The notes beneath the pieces are model-generated. The model ran no database searches. It saw only the letters and a program-made list of their open reading frames with translations, and was not told where the DNA came from. A stretch of DNA of 64,000 nt from Velthaea sp965214335 (lineage in GTDB: Bacteria > Vulcanimicrobiota > Vulcanimicrobiia > Vulcanimicrobiales > Vulcanimicrobiaceae): contig CBDCBO010000002.1 of assembly GCA_965214335.1 (NCBI GenBank), positions 38,964 through 102,963 on the forward strand. The letters run 5' to 3'. Numbering within the stretch: position 1 is the stretch's first letter; each line of letters opens with the position of its first letter. This document shows positions 28,900 through 37,900 of this stretch, in pieces. A program made the position numbers and the translations under genes.

Positions 28900-31482
28900 T
28901 TAACAACTTTCAGGTATGCCTATGCGCTCGTCGAGCCATCCGCGCGAGCGCGCGTAGACGAGCGCCTCGGCGCGGCTCACACAGCCGATCTTCTTGTAGG
29001 CCGATTTAAGTTGAGCTTCGATCGTGTGCGGTGACTTGCCGAGATCGCCCGCGACCTGCAACGTGTTGGCGCCGTTTTTGAACGCGCGCAGCGTTTTAAT
29101 CTCGGCGGCGGTGAGCGACGTCGTGGGCGGTACGGTGGCAAGGATCATTTCGAAGAGCCGGCCGTAACCGCCCCAACCGTAGGCATCGAGGCGCTCGAGC
29201 GTTTCATGGACCAGTGATTGGGCCACCAGATGTCGCGGCTTGGAGCATAGGTTCATCACGCACGCGATGAGCACGCGGTCGTTCTCGGCGATCGCGCCTT
29301 CATCGAAGTAGAAGATGCGCCGCGCTTGGGCGTTCCGATCGTGACACCACAACGCCATGCCGCGCGTTACCCGCGCGAGGTTAACGTAACGCCGGCTAAC
29401 GAAGTCGCCGGTTGCTTCGAGCAGCAGCGGCGAGCGCAAGAGTTCGGCGCTTTCTTCCCGCCGGCCGGCCAAAAAATACAACAACGCGAGCATCGACTCG
29501 CGCAATGCCTTCTCCGAGCCGCCGAGCTCCCGTACGTCGATGACCGACAACGTACTGATCGCTTTACGTACGTCGCCCCGAATAGCATCGGCCAGCGCGC
29601 GCGCGTTGCGAGCGGGAAACGAGCTGCGAAAGGTACGCACGTCGTGGAACCGGTTCAAGCGCGTCTCCGCCGCGTCGAACGCCATTTCGTCACCCCGGTA
29701 GGCATGCAGCACGTATTCGGCCCGCAAGCCGAATGCCGTCAGCCCGCTGTCGCCGGCCCGCTCGCCGGCCGCGAACGTCAGCCGGGCATGACCGAGTGCG
29801 ATGCTCGAGTCGCTTTCGGTCAGTGAGCTAACGCTATACAGCACGCTATGCGCTAAGCCGGCGTAGTACCACATGTCGAGATCGGTCGCCAGCTGTCCGG
29901 CGTCGCGCGCAAATGCCGCCGCGTGTTCGAGATCGCCTAAATAATATGCCGTAAAGCCGAGGCGCTGCAAAATACGTGCGCGAGCTTCGGGCGACACACA
30001 ACTCAGTTCGCGCTCGACGCAGTCGATGGCGGCGCGTGCATCAGCGGGTCGCGCCGCGGTTGCGAGCGCGCCGGCATAGCTTGCCCGCAGCTCGATCCGG
30101 TCGTGCGGCGATATTGCCGGATCGACCAACAATGGTTCTAGAATCGTCACGGCCGCGTGGCCCTCACCGCGATTCACCAACGCCGTTGCCAGTCGCCGCC
30201 CCGTCTCGACTCGCATCGCGGGCGGCAAGCCCCGCTCGTACGCGTTGACATACAGGGCTTCGGCGTTGCTGGTGCTGCCATCGGCATAGCTGAGAACGCC
30301 GCGCAACGCGGTCACAACCGGGTCGTTGCGCCGGCCGTTCTGCGTCAGAAACGCCAACGCGTCGGCGACGACTCCACGCTGGCCACGCTCGATGAGCGGA
30401 AAACCGGCTTCGCCCAAAAGCGCGAGCACGCGCGCGCCGTCGCTTCCGGCGGTGAGCACTTGCAACGCGTCGGCGGGACGGCCCGCTGCGATGAGCCCGG
30501 TCGCGAGCCGGTCGCGCAGTTGCGCCAATTTAGCTGGTTCACGTCGTAGCGTTTTATGCAAGAATTCGGCGAACAGATCGTGCAAGACGAATCCGCCGTT
30601 GACTGCCCGCTGGACGAACGGCATCACGTTGTGAGCGCGTTCGAGCAACAGCTCCGCATCGCTAAATCCGGCCGCTTCCAGAAACGCCGACTGGGCTTGA
30701 GGCAACAGTGCGCAGGCAAAGATAATCTCGCGCACATCGGGCTCGATGTGCGGCCAGAGTTCGGTTTCGATTTGCGCGAACAACACTTCGCGCGTCCGGA
30801 TTTGGAGCGGCGCGATCGAGCGCGTGCGCTCCCACAATTGCAGCGCTAAGTCGACGGCCATCGGCCAGCCGCCCGCGTCGTTAACGATAACGGCCAGAAT
30901 CTCGCGCGTCAGCGCGATACCGCGCGCGGCAGCCAATTGGGCCGCTTCATCGAGATCGAAGGCCAGTTCGTCATCGGTGATCGGCAGCGTCATGAGCCCG
31001 CGCGCGACCCACGTGCCGATCGGTAGTTGGGGAACTTCGCGGCTGGCCACGACCCACCGCACGTACGATTCGGTTAGCTCCATGATGCGGGCCAGAAAAC
31101 GAACCGCTTGCGAATCGCCCGAACAGCGGTGCACATCGTCGATGACGAGCGTTCCATCGAAGAGACGCAACCGGCGCGCCGTCCACTCCACGATGCGCTC
31201 GAAATCTTTGGCATTTCCCGAACCGTCGAAAAGCGCGGATAACGAGGCGATGTGGCTCGGAACGGCAGCTTGGGTGATGAGCCGCACGATGTCTTCGAGC
31301 CGGGCGCCGGCCGGAACTTCAATCCAGCGAAAGGACGTATCGTCGCCGATCGCATCGCGTAACGCAACGGTTTTGCCGTAGCCCGGTGGGGCAATGAGGA
31401 CCGCCACGGGTCCCGCGCGCAGTGCTGCTTCAACGAGCAAACAGACCCGCCGCCGACGAAACGACACTCGCGCCGCGTTCAC
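28900..31482 (-). CDS. MalT-like (LAL) ATP-dependent LuxR-family regulator
   Basis: The product has 860 residues. An N-terminal STAND ATPase module carries Walker A APPGYGKT (31-38) and a Walker B LVIDDVHR. The middle (about 330-760) is built of helical repeats, like the TPR-type sensor of MalT. The C-terminus (about 790-850) is a LuxR helix-turn-helix with LTAAEIKTL, SPHTIEAQLKSAYKKIG and a final helix. Such proteins bind an inducer, form ATP-dependent oligomers and activate transcription. The start overlaps the stop of the upstream GNAT gene by four bases (ATGA), so the two are coupled. Confidence 0.92.
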   Translation of the reverse strand: MNAARVSFRRRRVCLLVEAALRAGPVAVLIAPPGYGKTVALRDAIGDDTSFRWIEVPAGARLEDIVRLITQAAVPSHIASLSALFDGSGNAKDFERIVEWTARRLRLFDGTLVIDDVHRCSGDSQAVRFLARIMELTESYVRWVVASREVPQLPIGTWVARGLMTLPITDDELAFDLDEAAQLAAARGIALTREILAVIVNDAGGWPMAVDLALQLWERTRSIAPLQIRTREVLFAQIETELWPHIEPDVREIIFACALLPQAQSAFLEAAGFSDAELLLERAHNVMPFVQRAVNGGFVLHDLFAEFLHKTLRREPAKLAQLRDRLATGLIAAGRPADALQVLTAGSDGARVLALLGEAGFPLIERGQRGVVADALAFLTQNGRRNDPVVTALRGVLSYADGSTSNAEALYVNAYERGLPPAMRVETGRRLATALVNRGEGHAAVTILEPLLVDPAISPHDRIELRASYAGALATAARPADARAAIDCVERELSCVSPEARARILQRLGFTAYYLGDLEHAAAFARDAGQLATDLDMWYYAGLAHSVLYSVSSLTESDSSIALGHARLTFAAGERAGDSGLTAFGLRAEYVLHAYRGDEMAFDAAETRLNRFHDVRTFRSSFPARNARALADAIRGDVRKAISTLSVIDVRELGGSEKALRESMLALLYFLAGRREESAELLRSPLLLEATGDFVSRRYVNLARVTRGMALWCHDRNAQARRIFYFDEGAIAENDRVLIACVMNLCSKPRHLVAQSLVHETLERLDAYGWGGYGRLFEMILATVPPTTSLTAAEIKTLRAFKNGANTLQVAGDLGKSPHTIEAQLKSAYKKIGCVSRAEALVYARSRGWLDERIGIPESC

Positions 31483-31922
31483 GGAAGCGGCGCTTTTTTG
31501 CAGTAAAAGACTTCCGGATCGCCGGCGTCCAGATTTTCGACACTACCGCTGTACACGTAACCGCAGCGCTTTAAAACGGCGTGCATCGGCATGTTCGACG
31601 TGTTGGTCGACGTGAACAACGACTCATCCGGACACGCCTGCGCGAATGCCTGTAACAAGGTGGCCGCGATACCGTGCCGCCGACATGCGGCACGCACGCC
31701 GAGCAGCCAGACGAAAGGCCGGCCGAAGAAAGCGCGATCCCAAATCAAGTAACCCACGAGCCGGTTATCGATCTCGGCCACGATACAAGCCCGCAACGTG
31801 CACGATTCGTGAATGAACGCGGCCTTGTTTTCAATGTAATCGGTGCTGATGTGAACCATTTCAGCGGCGTCGTCGAGTGTCGCCGGACGCACGTTGCATG
31901 CTAACAAAAGCGGCATACGCAT
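31479..31922 (-). CDS. GNAT-family N-acetyltransferase
   Basis: The product has about 147 residues from the ATG at 31922 (an in-frame ATG at 31964 is less likely). It is a single GNAT domain: an N-terminal VRPATLDDAAEMVHI, a beta hairpin with LVGYLIWDRAFFG, and the acetyl-CoA loop in VRAACRRHGIAATLLQAF. The C-terminus has NMPMHAVLKRCGYVYSG, as in RimI-like enzymes. The substrate is unknown. It is translationally coupled to the MalT-like regulator downstream. Confidence 0.85.
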   Translation of the reverse strand: MRMPLLLACNVRPATLDDAAEMVHISTDYIENKAAFIHESCTLRACIVAEIDNRLVGYLIWDRAFFGRPFVWLLGVRAACRRHGIAATLLQAFAQACPDESLFTSTNTSNMPMHAVLKRCGYVYSGSVENLDAGDPEVFYCKKAPLP

Positions 31923-32412
31923 GACCGTCGTTCCACCGTCCCGCGGGGTTGCTCGACGGTGCAAGTATGCGAGTAGAATCCGATATGCATCTCGTGGCTC
32001 GCTGCTCCGATTTGGCGTTTACTCCGCCGGGACACATCGACGTTTACGGAGTGCTAACAATGACACGGTCGGCGGCGTGAGGTTTCGCTCCACGTTTACA
32101 TAATTGTCAGCTTACGTAGTTGACTGTCCACGCCGCCATATCCCACCAAACGGTGACGCGCGAACGCGCGATTTTGAGCCGCAATTAAGTTAATGTTACA
32201 TACCTGCAGAGTTGCGCTGCATGCTTAGCATCGCAGACCAAGCGGCAATCCGCCGCGTGCTCGTAGCGTACGTCAGTCTGAGTTAGCGCGACCGGCCCGA
32301 ACGTGCGCCGCTGCCGGGCGCATTGCGCGCGAATTCGGGCCGCCCAAGCGTGAAGTCGGAGCGGCACAGGATGGCCTTTGCAGCTAACCGAAAGCGTCGG
32401 ACGCCACGTAGC
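31923..32412. other. 490-base gap before the tRNA pair
   Basis: No protein gene is convincing here; the open frames on the minus strand run across the tRNA genes and have no recognisable domain. An ACTCCG/CGGAGT inverted repeat near 32025-32055 and a TTGACT at 32120-32125 without a matching -10 box are the only marks. The tRNA promoter was not identified. Confidence 0.35.
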
Positions 32413-32486
32413 GCGGGTGTGATGTAATGGCAGCCTGCGACCTTCCCAAGGTTGACGCGCGGGTTCGATTCCCGCCACCCGCTCCA
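32413..32486 (+). tRNA. tRNA-Gly (anticodon CCC)
   Basis: A cloverleaf can be folded: the acceptor GCGGGTG (32413-32419) pairs with CACCCGC (32476-32482), the anticodon loop TTCCCAA gives CCC, and the T arm CGGGTTCGATTCCCG is perfect. The discriminator T at 32483 is followed by an encoded CCA (32484-32486). Confidence 0.95.
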
Positions 32487-32508
32487 AAAAATCAACGACT
32501 CCGCGTGC

Positions 32509-32579
32509 GGCGACATAGCCAAGTGGTAAGGCAGAGCTCTGCAAAAGCTCCATCCCCAGTTCGAATCTGGGTGTCGCCT
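32509..32579 (+). tRNA. tRNA-Cys (anticodon GCA)
   Basis: The acceptor GGCGACA (32509-32515) pairs with TGTCGCC (32572-32578). The anticodon stem GAGCT/AGCTC holds the loop CTGCAAA with anticodon GCA, and the T arm CCCAGTTCGAATCTGGG is intact. The discriminator is T, as usual for tRNA-Cys. CCA is not encoded (CGA follows), unlike in the neighbouring tRNA-Gly. Confidence 0.95.
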
Positions 32580-32626
32580 CGAATTTCGCGCGCGGAATGC
32601 GCCGGCCGCGCACCGAACCGCGCCTC

Positions 32627-33409
32627 ATGCTCGCCAAGCGTATCGTTCCGTGTCTTGACATTCGGGACGGCCGCGTCGTGAAGGGCATTCGCTTCGTCGA
32701 GTTGGCCGACGCCGGGGATCCGGTCGAGCTGGCGCGCCGTTACGAGGCGGCCGGGGCCGACGAGCTCGTCTTTCTGGACATCACCGCAACGGTGCAGGGC
32801 CGCGGCGCCACGCTCGACGTCGTGCGGGCCGTCGCGGCCGAACTGACGATTCCGTTCGCCGTCGGCGGGGGGGTGAAAACCGTCGCCGACATCAACGCGC
32901 TCTTGCGCGCGGGCTGTGACAAAGTCAGCCTGAATTCAGCGGCATTCCGCCAACCCGAACTCATCAGCTCGGCGGCCCGCATCTTCGGTAACCAGTGCAT
33001 CGTCGTGGCCATCGATGCGCGGGCGACCGGCAGCGGTTTCGAGGTCGTGCTCGACGGCGGGCGGACGCCGACCGGGGCCGACGCGGTCGCTTGGGCGCAA
33101 GATGCCGAACGGTTGGGGGCGGGCGAGTTGCTCGTGACGAGCATCGATCGTGATGGAACCCGCTCGGGGTTCGACCTCGAACTGCTGGGCGCGGTGCGCG
33201 CGGCCGTGCGTCTGCCGATCGTAGCCTCGGGCGGAGCCGGCAGCAGCGCCGATTTCGTCGCGGTCTTCGGCGTCGGTGCGGACGCCGCGCTCGCAGCGTC
33301 GCTGTTTCATTACGGCGAGCTTTCCATCGCGGTGCTCAAAGACGACTTGGCGCAGCACGGCATCGGGGTGCGGCGCGAACGCGCTGTCGCGACGGAGCTG
33401 ACCGCGTGA
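32627..33409 (+). CDS. hisF: Imidazole glycerol phosphate synthase, cyclase subunit HisF
   Basis: The product has 260 residues from the ATG at 32627, where the family start MLAKRIVPCLDIRDGRVVKG lies. It is a (beta/alpha)8 barrel with the phosphate-binding loops and catalytic Asp residues in CLDIRDG and VVAIDAR, plus FAVGGGVKT and VASGGAGS. HisF closes the imidazole ring of histidine using ammonia from HisH. hisH, hisA, hisB and the rest are not adjacent upstream, where the two tRNA genes lie. It overlaps hisIE by four bases (GTGA). Confidence 0.97.
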   Translation: MLAKRIVPCLDIRDGRVVKGIRFVELADAGDPVELARRYEAAGADELVFLDITATVQGRGATLDVVRAVAAELTIPFAVGGGVKTVADINALLRAGCDKVSLNSAAFRQPELISSAARIFGNQCIVVAIDARATGSGFEVVLDGGRTPTGADAVAWAQDAERLGAGELLVTSIDRDGTRSGFDLELLGAVRAAVRLPIVASGGAGSSADFVAVFGVGADAALAASLFHYGELSIAVLKDDLAQHGIGVRRERAVATELTA

Positions 33410-34044
33410 CGCTGCCGCGGCTCGCCTGGCCGCCCGACGGCTTGCTGCCGGTCGTGATCGTCGATGACCGAACCGGTGCCGTGCTCACCCTCGCCTACGC
33501 GAACCGTGAGGCGCTGCAGCGCACGCAGGATTCGCAAACGACGTGGCTGTTCAGTCGCTCGCGGAACGAGCTGTGGCACAAGGGCGCGACGTCGGGAAAC
33601 ACCCAACGCGTGGTCGCGATCGCGGTCGATTGCGATGCCGACGCGCTCGTTTATCGGGTCGTGCCGGCCGGCCCGGCGTGCCATACGGGCGCGATGTCGT
33701 GCTTTACGACGAGCGCGCGCTGGACCGATTCGCCGGTTGCCGGCGGCGCCGGTTTCGCCGCGGCCGTCACGGCTCTCGCGGCCACGATCGCTGCGCGCAA
33801 GGCCGATCCGGTTGCCGGCAGCTATACCGCGACACTCTTCGCCGGCGGTGTCGACCGCATCGGCAAAAAGATCGGCGAAGAAGCGACCGAGGTTGTCATC
33901 GCCGCCAAGAACGCCGACCGCGGCGAACTCATCTGGGAAACCGCCGATCTGCTCTATCACACGCTCGTGCTGCTCGCGCAGCGCGACATCACCCTTGACG
34001 AGGTAGGCGCCGAATTAGCGCGTCGCGCAGCGCCGGCGACCTGA
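33406..34044 (+). CDS. hisIE: Bifunctional phosphoribosyl-AMP cyclohydrolase / phosphoribosyl-ATP pyrophosphatase
   Basis: The product has 212 residues starting at GTG 33406. The N-terminal HisI domain (1-110) has LAYANREAL, FSRSRNELWHKG, TSGNTQ and the zinc and metal sites DCDADAL and GPACHTG. The C-terminal HisE domain (about 118-205) has KIGEEATEVVIAAKN and ETADLLYHTLVLL. Together they catalyse steps 2 and 3 of histidine biosynthesis. The stop codon TGA is overlapped by the CTG proposed as the recG start. Confidence 0.97.
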   Translation: MTLPRLAWPPDGLLPVVIVDDRTGAVLTLAYANREALQRTQDSQTTWLFSRSRNELWHKGATSGNTQRVVAIAVDCDADALVYRVVPAGPACHTGAMSCFTTSARWTDSPVAGGAGFAAAVTALAATIAARKADPVAGSYTATLFAGGVDRIGKKIGEEATEVVIAAKNADRGELIWETADLLYHTLVLLAQRDITLDEVGAELARRAAPAT

Positions 34045-36071
34045 CGTCGCTGGCTGGGATCGGTCGGGAGCTGGCCCGCAAATTCGCCGAAGTCGGCGTC
34101 GCCACTCCGGACGACCTGCTGGCGTACGTGCCGCGCGCTTATCGTGATTGGCGCCGGCCGCACGCCGTCGCCACGCTCGAACCCGGCGAAGCGCACATCG
34201 TCGCCACGATCGTGCGCGTCCAGGAGCGCCCCGGTCGCTTTCCGCTCGTGACGGCCGAACTCGCCGATGATACGGGCAGCATCACCGCCAAATGGTTTGG
34301 CCGGCGGCACGTCTACCGGACCTTGCCGGTGGGGAGCCGGCTGTTCGTTGCCGGCCGCGTGTCACGCGGTGCGCGCGGCCTCGAGCTCAACGTGACCAGT
34401 CATCGCATGTTGCCCGACGGCGAAGCCTACAGCGGCGAAATCGTGCCGGTCTATGCCGCCAGCAAAGAGCTGACGTCGCGCCAAATTCGCAACGCGATTG
34501 GAAAAAATTTGGGATCGCTCATCGGGCGCCGGGTCGACGAATTGCCGCCCGCGACGGTCCGGAATTTCGGTTTTCCGCCGTTGAAGCTTGCCTGGACCGA
34601 GGTGCACGCGCCGCGCGATCCCGAGCAGCTCGAGGCCGCCCGGCGGCGGATCGTCTTCGAGGAGTTCTTCGGCATCGCGCTCGCGGCGGCACTCAAACGT
34701 GCCCGGCGTGAAGCGGCCGGCGGCGCGGTCGCCGTCGTCCGACCGCCCGGCTTATGGACCGCGTTGTGTGCCGAACTGCCGTTCGCGCCGACCGCCGCGC
34801 AACAACGCGTCATCGAGCAGGTATGGACCGATCTGACCCGGCCGGCGCCGATGAATCGCTTGCTGCAAGGTGATGTCGGCAGCGGTAAGACGCTCGTCGC
34901 AGCGGCCGCCGTCGTACTGGCCCACCAGGGCGGCTTGCAAAGCGCGCTGATGGCGCCGACCGAAATCTTGGCCCAGCAACACGCGCGCAAATTAGCGCCG
35001 CTGCTGCTGCCGTTCGGGATCAGCGTCGAGGCGGTCTTCGGTAGCCTGACCGCGCGCGAGCGGCGAGGCGCGAACGACCGCATCCGGTCGGGTGCCGCGT
35101 CACTTGCGGTCGGAACGCATGCGCTGCTCACCGACAGCACGGAATTCGCGCGCTTGGGATTGGTTATCATCGACGAACAGCATCGGTTCGGAGTCGCTCA
35201 GCGTGCGCGCTTGCGCGGCAAGGCCACGGCGCCCCATACGCTCTACATGACGGCGACCCCGATTCCGCGCACCCTGGCCCAAACGCGCTACGCCGATCTG
35301 GACCTTTCGATCATCGATGAACTGCCGCCCGGCCGCACGCCGATCGAAACCTACGTGCTGCGCGCGAGCCGGACGCCCGCGGCCTATGAATTCGTGCGCC
35401 GCAACGTCGCGCTGGGTCGCCAAGCCTATATCGTCGCACCGGCCATCGACGCGACCGAATCGGCGCTGACGAGCGCCGTGGATGAAGCCGAACGGATCGC
35501 CCGCGACGTTCTGCCCGAATTGCGCGTCGACGTGTTGCACGGACGCTTGCCGGCGCGCGACAAGGAGGCGGCAATGCAGCGCTTCGGGCGCGGTGAAACC
35601 GACGTGCTCGTCGCGACGACCGTCGTGGAGGTCGGCGTCGACGTTCCCAATGCCAGCGTGATGGTGATTCTCGACGCTCAGAGCTACGGTCTCGCGCAAC
35701 TGCACCAGCTCCGCGGCCGCGTCGGCCGCGGCGTCGAGCGCTCCTTTTGCATCTTGATCGCTCCCGACGACGCGGGCGCCGTTCAACGTTTGGAAATCTT
35801 AGCCTCGACTAGCGATGGCTTTACCATTGCCGAAGAGGACTTGCGCTTACGTCGCGAAGGCGAATTCGCCGGAACGGCTCAGGCCGGTTCCGGTGCCGGA
35901 ATGGGAACGATCGGAAGCATCATCACCGATTTTGAGCTCTACATGCACGCTAAAGCGGAGGCCGATGCCATCATCGCCCAAGATCCCGAATTCGATGCAC
36001 CCGAGCACCGGTCGTTGGCGCAACTCGTGGACCGGGTGCCCGCCGCCCGCGCGCTCCTGGTGACATCGTAG
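34041..36071 (+). CDS. recG: ATP-dependent DNA helicase RecG, probable CTG start
   Basis: RecG conservation begins with LTSLAGIGRELARKFAEVGV, TPDDLLAYVPRAYRDW, encoded from 34041, but the first ATG, GTG or TTG in frame is the GTG at 34128, inside the domain. An in-frame stop at 33996 limits the start, and CTG at 34041 overlaps the hisIE stop as CTGA. From there the product has 676 residues: wedge domain, Walker A GDVGSGKT (about 277), DEQH box (IIDEQHRFG), TATPIPRTLA and a C-terminal helicase lobe. RecG remodels stalled replication forks. The 3' end overlaps the HAD gene by one base. Confidence 0.93.
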   Translation: MTSLAGIGRELARKFAEVGVATPDDLLAYVPRAYRDWRRPHAVATLEPGEAHIVATIVRVQERPGRFPLVTAELADDTGSITAKWFGRRHVYRTLPVGSRLFVAGRVSRGARGLELNVTSHRMLPDGEAYSGEIVPVYAASKELTSRQIRNAIGKNLGSLIGRRVDELPPATVRNFGFPPLKLAWTEVHAPRDPEQLEAARRRIVFEEFFGIALAAALKRARREAAGGAVAVVRPPGLWTALCAELPFAPTAAQQRVIEQVWTDLTRPAPMNRLLQGDVGSGKTLVAAAAVVLAHQGGLQSALMAPTEILAQQHARKLAPLLLPFGISVEAVFGSLTARERRGANDRIRSGAASLAVGTHALLTDSTEFARLGLVIIDEQHRFGVAQRARLRGKATAPHTLYMTATPIPRTLAQTRYADLDLSIIDELPPGRTPIETYVLRASRTPAAYEFVRRNVALGRQAYIVAPAIDATESALTSAVDEAERIARDVLPELRVDVLHGRLPARDKEAAMQRFGRGETDVLVATTVVEVGVDVPNASVMVILDAQSYGLAQLHQLRGRVGRGVERSFCILIAPDDAGAVQRLEILASTSDGFTIAEEDLRLRREGEFAGTAQAGSGAGMGTIGSIITDFELYMHAKAEADAIIAQDPEFDAPEHRSLAQLVDRVPAARALLVTS

Positions 36072-36766
36072 TGCCGGCCGTGGCCTACGCCGTCGGCTTC
36101 GACTTCGATCACACGCTGGGTTTGGACAACGGCTTGGAGACAAGCGCGTTCTATCTGCTCGCGACCGAGATCGGCCATCCGGTCGACGAGCGCGACGTGG
36201 CTGCCCGCGCCTGCATCGCCGAGATGTTGAGCCGCTTCCGCGCCGCAGCGATCACGCTCGACGACGCCGTCGACGGTTTCTTCGCCCATCTGGGTGTCGC
36301 GCCGTCGGGCCGGCACGCCGTCCGCTATCGCGAGATTTGCTACGGGCTCGTCGACGAACGGGTAACACCGATCGACGGTGCGCGCGAACTCGTGGCCGCG
36401 TTAGCCGAGCGCAATGTTGCCATGGGCATCCTGACCAACGGTTGGAGTCCCTTGCAATACCTCAAAATCGCGCGCGCGCTCGATTTCCGCGGCCCGATCT
36501 TAGTCAGCGACGAATTGGGCATTCTCAAACCGGATGCCGCGGCATTCGGCAAACTCGTCGACGTGCTGGCCGTGCCGCGCGAACGCATTTGGTTCGTCGG
36601 CGACAATCCGAAAACCGATATCGCTGGCGCGCAAGGTGCCGGTCTGCGGGGCGTCTGGTTCGATTGGGAAAACTTCACCTATCCCGCCGATGCGCCCAAG
36701 CCCGACCTGCGCATCGGACGCTTGTGCGACCTGCTCGACCACCTGCCGGGGGGGCCGGCCCAGTAG
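36071..36766 (+). CDS. HAD-superfamily hydrolase
   Basis: The product has 231 residues and starts with GTG overlapping the recG stop (TAGTG). All HAD motifs are present: motif I GFDFDHTLGLD, motif II ILTNGWSP, motif III Lys in LGILKPDAAAF, and motif IV FVGDNPKTDIAGAQGAG. The alpha-helical cap inserted after motif I puts it in subfamily IA, among phosphatases of small metabolites. The substrate cannot be told. Confidence 0.92.
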   Translation: MPAVAYAVGFDFDHTLGLDNGLETSAFYLLATEIGHPVDERDVAARACIAEMLSRFRAAAITLDDAVDGFFAHLGVAPSGRHAVRYREICYGLVDERVTPIDGARELVAALAERNVAMGILTNGWSPLQYLKIARALDFRGPILVSDELGILKPDAAAFGKLVDVLAVPRERIWFVGDNPKTDIAGAQGAGLRGVWFDWENFTYPADAPKPDLRIGRLCDLLDHLPGGPAQ

Positions 36767-36793
36767 ACGGAGAACCGGTCGAGCCAAGGACGC

Positions 36794-37345
36794 ATGGGCA
36801 GTCTACGATTGACCGGAGGGACGCTACGAAGCCGGCGCGTGTCCGCGCCGAGCGGGCGGGCCGTTCGTCCGACTCCGGCGCGGGTCAAAGAAGCATTATT
36901 TTCGATTTTGGCCGGCCGCGTTAGCGACGCGCGTATTCTCGACTTATTTGCCGGTACGGGTGCGCTTGGTTTTGAGGCGCTCTCGCGCGGGGCTTCCGCC
37001 GTAACGTTCGTCGAAGCGCATCGGGCCACGGCCGTCGCCTTGCGGCGTACCGCGGGTGAACTCGGCGTGGCCGAGCGCTGCACGATCGTTGCGGCGCCCG
37101 CCGAGCGCAGCGTCGCACGTTTAAATGGTCGCTACGACGTGGTGTTTGCCGATCCGCCGTATGCCCTAGCGTATCCGGGCGGCCTATTCGCGCAGTTGCG
37201 CGCGAGCGGTGCCGTCGATGCGCGGACGCTTCTCGTGTACGAGCACAGCGCAACGGTCGCCGCGCCCGACGACGCCGGCTACACCGTTTTGCGCACGGCG
37301 CGCTATGGTGCCGTCGCGTTGTCGTTTCTGCAGCCGGCAGCATGA
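36794..37345 (+). CDS. rsmD: 16S rRNA (guanine-966-N2)-methyltransferase RsmD
   Basis: The product has 183 residues. It begins with the RsmD N-terminal pattern (LRLTGGTLRSRRVSAPSG, then RPTPARVKEALFSIL), has the SAM-binding LDLFAGTGALGFEALSRGA, and the N6/N2-methylase motif IV FADPPYAL. It methylates G966 of 16S rRNA. AAGGA precedes the ATG. The stop overlaps the coaD ATG (ATGA). The rsmD-coaD pairing is common in many bacteria. Confidence 0.96.
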   Translation: MGSLRLTGGTLRSRRVSAPSGRAVRPTPARVKEALFSILAGRVSDARILDLFAGTGALGFEALSRGASAVTFVEAHRATAVALRRTAGELGVAERCTIVAAPAERSVARLNGRYDVVFADPPYALAYPGGLFAQLRASGAVDARTLLVYEHSATVAAPDDAGYTVLRTARYGAVALSFLQPAA

Positions 37346-37866
37346 AACCGGTGGCGGCGAACGGGCACCGGCGAGCGATGCGCGCCGTCTATCCCGGTTC
37401 GTTCGATCCGCTGACGCTCGGCCATGTCGACGTCATCGAACGCGCGGCGCAGATTTTCGGTCGAGTGCTCGTAGCGGTCGTCGTCAATCCGCAGAAGCGT
37501 GAGCCGCTGTTCTCGCTCGAGGAGCGCAAAGGCATGATCGTCGAGTCGATACGCCATGTCGCCAACGTCGACGTCACGGATTTTCGGGGGCTCCTGGCGC
37601 ATTTTGTCAAAGCGCAGCGGATCGACGTCATTGTCAAAGGCCTGCGCGTCGTCTCCGACTTCGAAAGCGAAATGTCGACGGCATTGATGAATCGTTCCCT
37701 CTCCGATGTCGATACGGTGTTCTTGCCCAGCGATCCGCGCTATTCGTTCGTGAGTTCGAGCTTAGTCAAAGAAGTGTTCTTTCTCGGTGGCGAAATCGAC
37801 CGCTACGTGCCGTCTTCCGTGTTGCGCACACTGCACGCGAAACGCGCGCTCATCACACCGGCGTGA
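37342..37866 (+). CDS. coaD: Phosphopantetheine adenylyltransferase
   Basis: The product has 174 residues from the ATG that overlaps the rsmD stop, or 162 from the internal ATG at 37378 where the family normally begins (MRAVYPGSFDPLTLGHVDVI). The nucleotidyltransferase motif is the GSFDPLTLGH block; the C-terminal SSSLVKEV helix of CoaD is also present. The enzyme makes dephospho-CoA from phosphopantetheine and ATP. The gene downstream is a coiled-coil protein often seen next to coaD. Confidence 0.96.
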   Translation: MKPVAANGHRRAMRAVYPGSFDPLTLGHVDVIERAAQIFGRVLVAVVVNPQKREPLFSLEERKGMIVESIRHVANVDVTDFRGLLAHFVKAQRIDVIVKGLRVVSDFESEMSTALMNRSLSDVDTVFLPSDPRYSFVSSSLVKEVFFLGGEIDRYVPSSVLRTLHAKRALITPA

Positions 37867-37900
37867 TCCGGCCGGCGCCCCGGCCTACAGGAGTTCTGAC

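Noticed and set aside
32185..32688. A 167-codon minus-strand frame over the tRNA pair
   Set aside because: It covers two well-folded tRNA genes and the hisF start and shows no protein motif.
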